A stretch of DNA of 64,000 nt from Rhodospirillales bacterium (lineage in GTDB: Bacteria > Pseudomonadota > Alphaproteobacteria > Acetobacterales > Acetobacteraceae): positions 1-64,000 of the forward strand of contig JANXSM010000138.1 in NCBI GenBank assembly GCA_025352665.1, in the 5' to 3' direction. The translations under genes were made by a program, and so were the position numbers. Positions 49,774-59,029 of this stretch are shown here, in pieces (position 1 is the first letter of the stretch; each line of letters starts with the position of its first letter). The notes below the pieces were generated by a model, which was given only the letters and a program-made list of their open reading frames with translations, was not told the DNA's origin and made no database searches.

Positions 49774-50733
49774 CTACCCCTCAGCCTCGTAATTCCTGAT
49801 GAAATCCTCGGGCGGTGTCGGTCCCCACAGGTAGAACCCATCTTCGGGCTGATGATCGAGGCCTTCCCAGTCGATTGTGCTGGGGATGTAATCGATATCG
49901 CAAGAATATTCGGAGAAGCTGCCCCAGGGGTCCTGCACATAATGGAAATAGTTCGACCCCAGAACATGGCGACCGAACCCCCAACCTTTGGCGTATCCCT
50001 TGTCGGCCATGGTCATCGCGCCCAGGCCGATGTGCTGGATCGAGGCGACATCCCAGCTGAGATGATGCATACCCGGCGCATTGGATTTCGCGAACGCCAT
50101 CAAATGGTGGTCGCAGCCGTGGATGGCATGCATAAAGGCAATGTATTCACCGCTTCGGTCGGAAAGCCGTAAGCCAAGAACCCGGCTATAGAAGGCAATC
50201 GCCCGGTCGACGTCGGGGGTGAAGCGTAGCAGATGGCTCAGGCGACGCGGCTCGGCTTTGGGAGCGTTGCGGCGATACAGGGCGTTGCGCATGCTTGGTA
50301 CGGTGAGCGGTTGCTCAATCTCCAGTTTCTCCTCCGGTGTCGTTTTCACGCCGACGCGGATTTCCACCAGCATTCCGTCGTGATCCCTGAACCATAGCCC
50401 GGCGTCATCGAAACCTGGCGGGGGATCCTGACGGGCGATCCCGAGGTCATCGAGATGCGCCCGGAAGCGGGACAGGTCAGCCTCGAAGCAATGGAACGTG
50501 ACGTGCTGCATCGTCTTGGCCGGACCTGGCACGATGCGGCCCCAGCGATAGCCGTCCGTCGGCGTGTGCAGTCCGAGATGCGGGCCGTCTTCGCGAACAT
50601 CAAGGCCAAAACTACGGTAAAAATCGACCGCACGCTCCATTACCGGCACCGCCATGACGAACTCGCCGATGGAGTGAATGCCCAATTCGCCACTCGTGCG
50701 CGTCGCGGGGACGTAGCCGGGAATTGCTGTCAT
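49774..50733 (-). CDS. VOC-family extradiol ring-cleavage dioxygenase
   Basis: A 319-residue protein with two vicinal-oxygen-chelate modules (residues about 20-130 and 165-280). Probable Fe(II) ligands are His near VTFHCF/HDGM in module 1, and in module 2 the His of PGMHHLSWDVA and Glu of FSEYSCDID. Type I extradiol dioxygenases open catechol-type rings. It ends with a tail (WEGLDHQPEDGFYLWGPTPPEDFIRN) typical of this subgroup. A FAH-family fragment lies just upstream in the same direction, and such hydrolases process ring-fission products. Confidence 0.87.
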   Translation of the reverse strand: MTAIPGYVPATRTSGELGIHSIGEFVMAVPVMERAVDFYRSFGLDVREDGPHLGLHTPTDGYRWGRIVPGPAKTMQHVTFHCFEADLSRFRAHLDDLGIARQDPPPGFDDAGLWFRDHDGMLVEIRVGVKTTPEEKLEIEQPLTVPSMRNALYRRNAPKAEPRRLSHLLRFTPDVDRAIAFYSRVLGLRLSDRSGEYIAFMHAIHGCDHHLMAFAKSNAPGMHHLSWDVASIQHIGLGAMTMADKGYAKGWGFGRHVLGSNYFHYVQDPWGSFSEYSCDIDYIPSTIDWEGLDHQPEDGFYLWGPTPPEDFIRNYEAEG

Positions 50734-50829
50734 TGGTTGCCTCGCTGTTGAGGACGCACGGCTTTATGCTTGCAGGCCGCAAGACGGGCTAAACTCCAGA
50801 CCCGGGAGCACGCACACCGGAGCGCCCCT

Positions 50830-51078
50830 CTATTGGGCGACGATCGGGTTGCTGAGCACACCAAGCCGTTCAGCCTCAACTTCGCACACATCGCCCTGCT
50901 TCATCCACAATGGCGGCTTGCGGGCGAGGCCCACACCGGCCGGGGTGACGATGATATCGCCGGGATAGAAGGTGAAAGCCTCGGACAGCACCGAAATCAG
51001 CGTCGCAACATCGAAGATCAGCGAGTTGGTGGACGCATCCTGCACGAGGTCACCGTTCAGGCGCGTCTGCAGCCGCAT
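50830..51078 (-). pseudogene. Fumarylacetoacetate hydrolase family, C-terminal fragment
   Basis: About 80 codons reading MRLQTRLNGDLVQDASTNSL, then FYPGDIIVTPAGVGLARKPPLW and EAERLGVLSNPIV, the C-terminal order of FAH-family enzymes (the usual IVTGTPAGVG has lost two residues). The metal-binding N-terminal two thirds are absent; the sequence joins MFS-coding DNA on the other strand at about 51080-51100. It would have acted with the neighbouring dioxygenase. Confidence 0.85.
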
Positions 51079-51099
51079 CCCCGCCATTCCCGCCATTCC

Positions 51100-52074
51100 C
51101 GGCGGCAGCGTTTGGGCGGAGCGACGCCATGCTTCCTGGCGCTGGCGTCCGAGTTCGCGCCACGCCGTTCGCGCGGCGCGGTTGCCAGCATGATCTGGGC
51201 GGCGTTTCCGGTCGGTGCCATGGCGGGCGGTTTTATCAACTCGTACATCCTGCGGATCGCCGATTGGCGGACGATGTTCCTGGTTGGCCGCGCCGCGCCG
51301 CTGATCGTGGCCATCGTGCTCCTGATGTTCCTTCCGGAATCGGTTCGTTTTCTGCTGGCCGGTAACCGCAATCCCGATGGTGCGCGACGCATCGCCACGA
51401 AATTCGTTCCAGGTGTCACGTCCAACACACTTCTGACGACCGACGAGGCGCGCGTGCAGGGTGCCCCGCTCGGACAGTTGTTCGCCCGCGGTCGGGCGGT
51501 GACGACCCTTCTGCTCTGGGTGCCGTTCATCACCGCCTTCGGAACACTCGGCATCATTGCCTACTGGACACCGGCGCTGCTGCGCGAGAACGGCATCAGT
51601 CCGGCCGACACGGCGTTCGTGCTGGGCGTACAGAGCATCGGATCCATCATCGGCATGGCCAGTGCCGGACGCATCATGGAACGCCTCGGCGCCACGGTGG
51701 TGTTAGGTGTGTCTCTCCTGGGCGGCGCTGTCGCCACGGCTTTGATCGGGTTCTTCGCCGGCTCGGTGAATTCGGTGGCGCTGATCCAGGCGGTGTCGTG
51801 CTTCTTCGTTGGCATGGGCGCCTCCGGCTCCATCGCAATCGCAGCCCTCGTCTATCCCACGGCGCTGCGTTCCACCGGCATCGGCTGGGCAATGGGCACG
51901 GGCCGGGCAGGGCAGGTGATCGCCACGCTGCTGATCGGTCTGATGGTCACGCTGGGCTGGGGCAGCTCACAGGTGTTTCTGGCACTGGGCTTGGCACCGC
52001 TCCTGGGTGTGGCAAGCATTATGGCGATGCGCTGGCACACCAGCCGTCAAACGGTCGCGGAAGCGGTGGCATGA
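51100..52074 (+). pseudogene. MFS transporter (AAHS aromatic acid:H+ symporter type), 5' truncated
   Basis: The sequence enters mid-protein at LGGATPCFLALASEFAPRRSRGAVASMIWAAFPVG and runs uninterrupted through about nine helices to AVA at 52074. Homologues carry some 130 further residues (the first three to four helices) that are missing at a junction with the FAH fragment. Open-frame sequence upstream is not MFS-like and has no start. The stop overlaps the SnoaL-like gene (ATGA). Confidence 0.82.
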
Positions 52075-52732
52075 ACGTGTCGCCACCCGATCGAGACGCC
52101 ATCGAGCGGATCAGGCTGCTCCAGCCGGTGCAGGATTGGGCGGCGTTTCGCGACACCGAGCAATGGGATCGCCTGCGCGCCGTCTACGCGCCTGGTGCCA
52201 CAACCGCCGTGAGCTGGTTCGACGGGGACGCCAACGAATTCGTCAGCCGTTGCCAACAGATGGCCGCCGGCGGCGAGGTGGCGGCCCATCACGCCATTGG
52301 CACGTCGCAGTGCGACAGGTGCGGCGACCGGGCGCTGGTGAGCTCGCGTGTGACGATCCTGATGCGTCTGGCCGTGCACGGCGTGCTGTGCGACGTGACC
52401 GCGGTCAGCCGCTTCATCGACCGGGTCGTGCGACACAGTGACGATTGGCTGATCACGGCACGTGTGGCGGTGTTCGAGAAAGACGGTATCCAACCCGTCT
52501 ACCCCGGCGATCGGCTGGAGCTGGACCGATCCAAGCTCTTGATACCTATCCGGCCGGCTACCGGTTCTGCACCTATGCACTGGTCGCGCGTGGCGGCGCG
52601 CCCAATCTCTCGCTACCCGCGCCGGGCAGCCCCGCCTTGGCGGCCTTGGACGGCGCCGCGCGCGTGTGGCTCGCCGCCGGGTCCGCCGAGCCGAAACGCG
52701 GACCGATCCTGACCACCTGGTCCGCCGCTTGA
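52071..52732 (+). pseudogene. SnoaL-like (NTF2-fold) protein, frameshifted near its end
   Basis: The ATG at 52071 overlaps the MFS stop. Residues 1-155 (RDAIERIRLLQPVQDWAAFRDTEQWDRL, AHHAIGTSQCDRCGDRALVSS, DDWLITARVAVFEKDGIQPV) match the SnoaL protein at 45477-46208 in order. A frameshift near 52540 separates the C-terminal DTYPAGYRFCTYALVARGG, ending TWSAA at 52732. The 3' part overlaps the convergent TetR gene by about 160 bp. Confidence 0.75.
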
Positions 52733-53328
52733 CTGGCGATCATCTCGGCCTCCTGGTGGGGCACCGCAAACGCGCGCAGCAGCAGCACGGCAAAACGCTG
52801 CGATAGCGAGACGGCCGACGCCAGGTCGGTGCAATCAAGAGTGCACGCCACCAGCGCCTGGGTGGTGCCGAGCGTGAAGGCGACGCCGGTTTCCAGTACC
52901 AGTGCCGACAGTCGGCCCTGCGACAGCCCCAACGCAATATCGTCCACCACGCCGCGGTTGAGCGCGCCGTCTATCGCGAGGTCGTTCAGCAGGGTGCGCG
53001 CCACGAAACGTCCGCGGAGCCGGTCACCCAGGGTCAGCACCGCGTAGGCGCACAGCCCGCGCGCCATGCGGCGGGCCGGATCAACTTCCTTTTCGTTCGT
53101 TTGGTCGATGAACCGCTTGGCGCTGCTGCGGACCGAAGCGCGGATGGCGCTCAACAGGTCCGTCTTGTTAGAGAAGTGGTTGTAGAAGGTTTGCTGAGAA
53201 ACCGATGCGGCATGGGTGATCTCATCAATTCCCACGCTGTCGGCACCGGCTGGGCCAAAGAGCTGCAGCCCCGCGGTGATCAGCGCTTCACGTGTGGCGG
53301 CCCGTCCGCGCTTGGACGTGGCCTGCAA
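52573..53328 (-). CDS. TetR-family transcriptional regulator
   Basis: A 251-residue regulator with an N-terminal HTH (REALITAGLQLFGPAGADSVGIDEITHAASVSQQTFYNHFSNKTDLL). The helical ligand domain follows to about residue 205, then a low-complexity Ala/Pro/Arg tail that runs over the 3' end of the SnoaL gene and may be a run-on beyond a lost stop. It is divergent from the FAD hydroxylase (89 bp), which it probably controls. Confidence 0.85.
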   Translation of the reverse strand: MQATSKRGRAATREALITAGLQLFGPAGADSVGIDEITHAASVSQQTFYNHFSNKTDLLSAIRASVRSSAKRFIDQTNEKEVDPARRMARGLCAYAVLTLGDRLRGRFVARTLLNDLAIDGALNRGVVDDIALGLSQGRLSALVLETGVAFTLGTTQALVACTLDCTDLASAVSLSQRFAVLLLRAFAVPHQEAEMIASQAADQVVRIGPRFGSADPAASHTRAAPSKAAKAGLPGAGSERLGAPPRATSA

Positions 53329-53417
53329 AGCGCATGCCCTTTCGCCGTCCCTGGAACCTACTACCGGTACAGCGTCCTGCTTCCAAGGCGCTCAAGAAAC
53401 TTGCGCAGGCGCCCCTG

Positions 53418-54956
53418 ATGACACCCGCATTCGATGTGGTCGTGCTTGGATATGGCCCGGTCGGCCATGTGATGGCAGCCCTGATGGCACAGGCCGGCTG
53501 GCGGGTGGGCGTGTTCGCACGGCAGGCAGGCCTTTACCCTCTCCCACGTATCGGACATCTGAACCACGAGGTGATGCGGGTCCTGCAGGCCGTGGGCATC
53601 GCTGCCGCTTTCGAAAAGGATGCCTGCGTCTGTCGGACCTATGACTGGGTGAACGCGGCAGGCCAGGTCCTCATCCATTTCGATTGGGACAAGCCGGAAA
53701 TCACCGGCTGGAGCCCGCATTATCTGTTCTACCAACCAGACATGGACGTGCTGCTCGCGGGTGAGGTCGAGCGGCATTCCAACGTTCAGGTGTTGCGCGG
53801 CTGGGAGTGCCGCTCGGCGGTGGAAGCAGGTCACACCGTCACGCTGGAGTGTCACGCCGGCAGCGGCGAGGTACGCCGATTGACCACGCGTTTTCTGATC
53901 GGCGCTGACGGTGCCAACAGCTTTACCCGCAGCGCTGCCGGCATCGCGTGGACCGATCTCGGATTTCAGGCGGACTGGCTGATCGTCGATTATCGGCCGC
54001 ATGACCCAGACTCCGACATCCCGATGCCCGAGGCCGGACAAATCTGCGACCCGGCCCGCCCGACCTCGCTGTTCCGTCGTATCGGCCACAAGCATTGCCG
54101 GTGGGAGTTCATGCTGCTGCCAGGCGAGATGCGCGAGGAGATGGAGCGGCCAGAGCGGATCTGGGCGCTGTTGTCGCCCTGGGTGAAACCCGAGGACGGC
54201 ATTCTGGTGCGCCAGGCCGTCTATACGTTCCGCTCCGGCCTGGCGAGCACGTGGCGGTGCGGCTCGATGCTGCTGGTGGGCGATGCCGCACATCTGATGC
54301 CGCCGTTCCTCGGCCAGGGCATGGGGTCTGGCTTTCGCGACGCATTGAACCTGGCCTGGAAGCTCGACCTCGTGTTGCGCACAGACGCCGCGGACACGCT
54401 GCTCGACACCTACGAAGAAGAACGCAAGCCCCACGTGGCCGCCATCATCGAGCAGGCAGTGGCACTGGGCCGCGTCGTCTGCGTGAGCGGCCCAGCCGAA
54501 GCTGCCTTGCGCGACGCTGCATTGCTGAGCGGCGACGTGCCACCCCCGCCGCCGTTCCCCACAGTTTCCGGTCGGCTTTTCGCACAGCATGACGAGCTGG
54601 CGGGGACGCTGGCGCCGCAAAGTGTGGTGCGCGTTGGCACGGCGGAGGGGATGTTCGACGACGTGATGGGACGCGGCTGGAAAATTCTGACCTTCGATGC
54701 CGTGCTCGCGCGGCGCCTTCAAGGAACCACTGAGTCGCGGCAAAATCGTTGAGGCCTGTCGGTCGTCAAGATGGGCGGGAGCGGCAGCCAATGTAACGTC
54801 GTGGACGTGACTGACACGTACGCGACGTATTTCGCCACGCACAAAATCGCGGTGCTGATCGTGCGTCCCGACCTCTACGTCTACGGTGCGGCGAAGGATG
54901 CGGCGACCGCGGAAGCGACCGTGCGACATCTCGTGCGCAACGCTTTCCCCGCGTGA
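53418..54956 (+). pseudogene. MhpA-like FAD-dependent aromatic hydroxylase, 3' frameshift
   Basis: From ATG 53418, 444 residues of a class A flavoprotein hydroxylase: VVVLGYGPVGHVMAALMA (FAD fold), RFLIGADGANSFTR (DG motif) and LLVGDAAHLMPPFLGQGMGSGFRDA (GD motif). The frame ends with ESRQNR at 54752. The conserved C-terminus, VVKMGGSGSQCNVVDVTD and LIVRPDLYVYGAA, continues in another frame to 54956. The relatives hydroxylate 3-(3-hydroxyphenyl)propionate and similar phenols before meta-cleavage. Catalytic motifs are intact, so a C-terminally altered protein could keep partial activity. Confidence 0.85.
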
Positions 54957-54960
54957 CGTC

Positions 54961-55115
54961 TAGGAGCCTGTCTGAGTAATCATGACCGTAACGAAAAATG
55001 AAAGAGGCTTGCTTCAGAGGGGGCGGGCTGATTCTAAAAAGAATCAGCGCCGCCTTGGCTGCGAACCAATGTTGCGCGGTGCGCTTACGTAAGCGATTAC
55101 TCGGACGGGCTCCTA
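54961..55115. mobile_element. MITE-like element with 20-bp terminal inverted repeats
   Basis: The left end TAGGAGCCTGTCTGAGTAAT (54961-54980) and the right end (55096-55115, inverted) match at 18 of 20 positions. The 155 bp between contain no gene, but there is a small internal hairpin gattctaaaaagaatc. The size and ends fit a non-autonomous derivative of an IS, possibly an IS5-type. It directly abuts the partial 106-bp repeat. Confidence 0.75.
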
Positions 55116-55180
55116 GCTCTCTGTTTTATCGCGTGATTCAGACCTTTCGGCGATTCCAACGCCGGTTATCACGCTCCAAG
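55113..55180. repeat. Dispersed palindromic repeat, copy 3 (partial)
   Basis: About 68 bp matching the inverse of the left two thirds of copy 1 with roughly eight differences (CTAGCTCTCTGTTTTATCGC start). The hairpin half is missing exactly at the MITE right end, implying that the MITE inserted in, or deleted, that half. Confidence 0.75.
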
Positions 55181-55183
55181 TGA

Positions 55184-55490
55184 AACACTGATCGCCCGGC
55201 TTGCAGCGCACACCCACACGCGGTTCGCCGATGCCGCTGCCTGGAAGGCCCATCTACAGCAGTTCGACATCATCACACCGCCGTCACGCACCGTGGTGCC
55301 CTGGCACTCATCCAAGACTCGGTGCGCGTCGCCACCGAAGCGGCCGTGCGGGGCAGCGTGAAGGCGCATGGGTTTCTGCCCCGAACGGGTCATCGTCAGC
55401 GACGATGCAGGCCAGTTCTACGTCGACCGCCATGCCTTGTGCTGGGTTCACGCTGAGCGCGTGGTGCACAAGCTGGAAACCTTGACCGGA
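55184..55490 (+). pseudogene. IS66-like transposase fragment
   Basis: Pieces in three frames, such as SVRVATEAAVRGSVKAHGFLP and then VIVSDDAGQFYVDRHALCWVHAERVVHKLETL, match the catalytic core of IS66-like transposases (SDDAGQF with an Asp, then HALCWVHAER). No ends and no start are present. Confidence 0.65.
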
Positions 55491-55572
55491 GGATCGCCGG
55501 ATTTTACCAGACCCAGCACTTGCCAGCCGCCCGGCCCGGCGCAACGCTCAGTCGGAAACTAGGGGTCAGGTC

Positions 55573-56424
55573 ATGTTCGTCACGGTTAACGGCGCGCGGA
55601 TGTTCTTTGATGTAGACGGGGCGGCGTTGGAGCCGGATGGCACACGCATGCGCCAGAAGCCAACCCTGGTGTTGCTGCATGGCGGACCCGGTGGCGACCA
55701 TTCGACGTTCAAGCCGGCATTTTCGCACCTGCGTGATATCGCGCAGCTGGTCTACCTTGACCACCGCGGCAACGGGCGTAGCGAGCGCGGTGATCCTGAA
55801 ACCTGGAACTTGCCGCAATGGGGGGATGATGTGCGCACGTTCTGTGAAACGCTGGGGATCGAGAGGCCGATCGTGCTCGGGTATTCTTTCGGTGGCTTTG
55901 TGGCGCAGTCCTATGCCACCCGGCATCCGGACCACATCGGAAAGTTGATCCTGCTGAGCACCTCGCCCAAAATCGAGCGTGAAGAGATCTACACCACGTT
56001 CGAAAGACTGGGCGGGGGCTACGCGCGCAAGGTCGCCGAGGCACGGTGGCAGACGCCGAGTCTGGAGAGCATGGAGGAGTACCGGACGGTCTGCTTTCCG
56101 CTCTACAATCCAACGGCCAGCAAGGACTGCAATGCCGCCCTGCGGGTGGAACGCAACCCCGACGTGGCGCTGCATTTCGCGGGGCCCGACCGGGAATCAA
56201 GCCGCCTCGATTTCCGCCACGCGCTGGGTGCTGTCACATGCCCGACCCTGGTGCTGGGGGGCGAGGACGATCCGATCACGCCGATCCACCGCAGCGAGGT
56301 CATTGCCGCATGCCTGCCGGCGCATCTCGTGCAGTTCGAGCGTTTTCCGCAGGCCGGCCACGGCGTGCACAACGACCATCCCGAGCGGGCGTTCGCGGTG
56401 ATCCGCGACTTTATCCTGCGCTGA
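55573..56424 (+). CDS. Alpha/beta hydrolase, proline-iminopeptidase-like
   Basis: A 283-residue serine hydrolase. Oxyanion-hole HGGPGGDH, then YLDHRGNGRSER, nucleophile elbow GYSFGGFVAQ, Asp in GGEDDPITP and His in AGHGVHND complete the triad. ATG 55573 follows GGGGTCAGG. It is followed after 4 bp by a GST gene. The substrate could be a peptide, ester or lactone; context suggests a carboxylate or ester intermediate. Confidence 0.88.
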   Translation: MFVTVNGARMFFDVDGAALEPDGTRMRQKPTLVLLHGGPGGDHSTFKPAFSHLRDIAQLVYLDHRGNGRSERGDPETWNLPQWGDDVRTFCETLGIERPIVLGYSFGGFVAQSYATRHPDHIGKLILLSTSPKIEREEIYTTFERLGGGYARKVAEARWQTPSLESMEEYRTVCFPLYNPTASKDCNAALRVERNPDVALHFAGPDRESSRLDFRHALGAVTCPTLVLGGEDDPITPIHRSEVIAACLPAHLVQFERFPQAGHGVHNDHPERAFAVIRDFILR

Positions 56425-56428
56425 GTTG

Positions 56429-57073
56429 ATGACCGAGGTGCGACGCGACTTCTACGGGTGGGCGACGCCCAACTCCCAGCGGGTGTCGATTCTGCTGGAG
56501 GAGCTCGGGCTGCGCTACGTTGCCTATGGCGTGAACATCCGCGCGCGGGCGCAGTTCACGCCAGAGATTCTGGCGCTTAACCCCTATGGCAAGATCCCGA
56601 TCCTGCGTGAGGAGACCGACGGCGAACCAACTTTGGTGCTGTTCGAATCGGGCGCGATCCTTGTTCATCTGGCCGAGCGTCACGGCGCGTTCTTGCCGTC
56701 GTCTGGCCCTACGCGGGCCGAGACGCTGGCATGGCTGATGGTGGCACTGACGTCGCTGGGCCCGATGACAGGCCAGGCGCATCACTGGACCGAACTGGCG
56801 CCGGAGCCGTCGGGCGTGGCGCTGCGGCACACGGTGGCGCTGGTGGACCGTGTCTATCGATTGTTGGAAGGGCGGCTGGACGCGCACCGCTATCTTGCTG
56901 GTGATGCGTTCTCAATCGCCGACATCGCGGCCTATCCCTGGATCGCGCGCCGCGCCTGGGCGCTCCAGTCGCTGGACACCCACCCGTCCCTCGCGCGATG
57001 GTTCGCCGAAATCGGTGCACGGCCAGGAGTTGGCCGCGGCATGGCGGTGCCGGCGGGGGCACTGCTCGAATAA
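56429..57073 (+). CDS. Glutathione S-transferase family protein
   Basis: A 214-residue GST. The thioredoxin-like N-domain (FYGWATPNSQRVSILLEELGL, NPYGKIPIL, then LFESGAILVHLAE with the GSH-binding Glu-Ser) is followed by the all-helical C-domain (YLAGDAFSIADIAAYPWIAR, an N-capping box). It resembles Nu/YfcG-type GSTs. ATG 56429 is chosen over the adjacent TTG. It is tightly linked to the preceding hydrolase; aromatic-acid pathways often use GST-type isomerases. Confidence 0.88.
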   Translation: MTEVRRDFYGWATPNSQRVSILLEELGLRYVAYGVNIRARAQFTPEILALNPYGKIPILREETDGEPTLVLFESGAILVHLAERHGAFLPSSGPTRAETLAWLMVALTSLGPMTGQAHHWTELAPEPSGVALRHTVALVDRVYRLLEGRLDAHRYLAGDAFSIADIAAYPWIARRAWALQSLDTHPSLARWFAEIGARPGVGRGMAVPAGALLE

Positions 57074-57089
57074 GTAGTAGGGTATCGTC

Positions 57090-58694
57090 ATGCGAATTAT
57101 GCGCGGCATTGGACAGAGACGGTTGGCATGGGCGGCCATTCTGCTGTGCGCGCTGCTTCCCACCGTGGCGGCCGGCCAGCCCGCGACGGAGCAGATCCTG
57201 CGGATCGTGCTCAACGCTGATCTTGCGGTGCTCGACCCGATCGTGACGACGGCCGGCGTGACCTCGACCCATGCACAGATGATCTATGATCAGTTGTTCG
57301 GGCGCGACGCGAAGCTGATTCCGCAGCCGCAGATGGTCGAGCGCTACGACGTCTCGCCTGATGGGTTGGTGTGGCACTTCACCCTGCGAGACGGTCTGGC
57401 GTTTCATGACGGAGCACCGGTGACGGGAACGGATGTGGTGGCCTCGCTCCGGCGCTGGGGTGCGCGGGACCCGCATGGGCAGCAGCTGATGCGCATCACC
57501 GAGAGCCTGACGGCGGATAGCGACGGGCGGAGCGTGACCTGGCGTCTGCTTCGGCCCTACGGGCTAATGCTCGAGGCGCTGTCGAAACCGGCGGGGAACA
57601 TGCCGGCGATCATGCCCGCGCGGGTGGCGGCCGGCGATCCGTTCAAGCCGATTCAGGACACGACCGGCAGTGGTCCTTTCGTGTTTGTGCGGGAGGCCTG
57701 GGTGCCTGGCGCTCGCGCGGTCTATCGCCGCAACCCTGACTATGTGCCGCGCGGCGAGCAGGCGTCAGGCACGGCTGGAGGCAAACATGCGCTGGTCGAT
57801 CAGGTGGAGGTCCTCAGTATCGCCAACGCCCAGACTGCCGCCATGGCGTTGCTGAAGGGGGAGGTGGACTATCTCGAGACCCCTGGTGTCGATTTTCTGC
57901 CGATGCTGGCCGCGCGCGGTATGCGAACCCTGCGGACGAACGCGCTGGGCGCGCCGGGCATGATCCGCATGAACCAGTTGTACCCGCCGTTCAACGATGT
58001 CCGCGCCCGTCAGGCGCTTCTCTATTTGGTCGACCAGGAGGAATTCCTGCAGGCGATGTTCCCCGATCCGGCGTTGACCCTGGTGTGCTCTGCGTTCTTC
58101 GTCTGCGGGTCGCCACAAGAGACGACGAAGGGCGTGCCAGACGGGCTGGGGCGGTCGCCGGCCAAGGTCAGAGAGCTACTGCGCGAGAGCGGCTATGATG
58201 GGCGGCCGATCGTGGTCATGGACCCGACCGACAATCCGTTCATGCATGCAGCCACCCTGGTGCTGGTTCAGCAAATGCAGCAAGCGGGCTTTCGCACCGA
58301 AGTGCAGGCGATGGACTTCGCCGCCATGAGCGCCCGTCGGGGCAGTCGCAACCTGCCCACCAACGGTGGCTGGGATATCGGTCTCACCTTCTGGAACGGA
58401 CTGGGCGCCTCTGATCCGGTGGGAAATGTGCCGATGCAGGCCTCGTGCGCGGCGGCGTGGCCGGGCTGGCCCTGCGATGTCGCGCATCAGGCGCTGATCG
58501 ATGCCTATCCCTACGCGCAAGATGCGGCGGAGCGTCGGCGCATCCTTGAGTCGTTGCAGGAGAGCGCCTACCGGATCGTCCCCTACGTTCCGTTCGGCCA
58601 GTGGTATCTGCCGTCCGCGGTGAACCCACGGATTTCAGGCGTGCTGGCGATGCCGGGCGTCGTGATTGCCTGGAATATCCAAAAGGCAAAGTGA
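57090..58694 (+). CDS. Family-5 ABC substrate-binding protein, DppA type (first)
   Basis: A 534-residue periplasmic protein with a Sec signal peptide (RRLAWAAILLCALLPTVAAGQ) and the SBP_bac_5 fold (LRIVLNADLAVLDPIVTTAG, LRDGLAFHDGAPVTGTDVVASLRRW, GSGPFVFVREAWVPGARAVY). Such proteins bind di/oligopeptides, nickel or glutathione-like compounds. No permease genes follow it, so it must share the downstream transporter or be an orphan. It lies 16 bp after the GST gene. Confidence 0.9.
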   Translation: MRIMRGIGQRRLAWAAILLCALLPTVAAGQPATEQILRIVLNADLAVLDPIVTTAGVTSTHAQMIYDQLFGRDAKLIPQPQMVERYDVSPDGLVWHFTLRDGLAFHDGAPVTGTDVVASLRRWGARDPHGQQLMRITESLTADSDGRSVTWRLLRPYGLMLEALSKPAGNMPAIMPARVAAGDPFKPIQDTTGSGPFVFVREAWVPGARAVYRRNPDYVPRGEQASGTAGGKHALVDQVEVLSIANAQTAAMALLKGEVDYLETPGVDFLPMLAARGMRTLRTNALGAPGMIRMNQLYPPFNDVRARQALLYLVDQEEFLQAMFPDPALTLVCSAFFVCGSPQETTKGVPDGLGRSPAKVRELLRESGYDGRPIVVMDPTDNPFMHAATLVLVQQMQQAGFRTEVQAMDFAAMSARRGSRNLPTNGGWDIGLTFWNGLGASDPVGNVPMQASCAAAWPGWPCDVAHQALIDAYPYAQDAAERRRILESLQESAYRIVPYVPFGQWYLPSAVNPRISGVLAMPGVVIAWNIQKAK

Positions 58695-58756
58695 TTCCTG
58701 TCGGTCGACGCCGCTCCAGGTGTTTGATCCCGGCCTTTAATGGTGCGCTCTTTTCG

Positions 58757-58862
58757 CTAGAGCGTGATGACGTCTGATAGGCGACGTTATCCCGCTCTAA
58801 CTCTGTGTTTTATCGCGTGATTCAGGCCTTCGATGATTCCACCTTCGGTCATCACGCTCTAG
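58757..58862. repeat. Dispersed 106-bp palindromic repeat, copy 2 (inverted)
   Basis: The full-length inverse of copy 1 (29560-29665), with about a dozen differences. It sits between the first solute-binding protein and the Cys-type hydrolase. Confidence 0.85.
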
Positions 58863-59029
58863 GGAAGTGATATCGTCGGCGCTGATCGGGCCGTTTCATG
58901 ACCGCAGAAGTTGATTTGGTGGGTGGAATAAGGGGGAAGGACGATCGACTACTTTACCGCGCAGGCAGCCTGCACAACACTGGCGAACTGGGGCAGACTG
59001 GTCTGCCAACGTATTGTGGAGAGTTTGCC

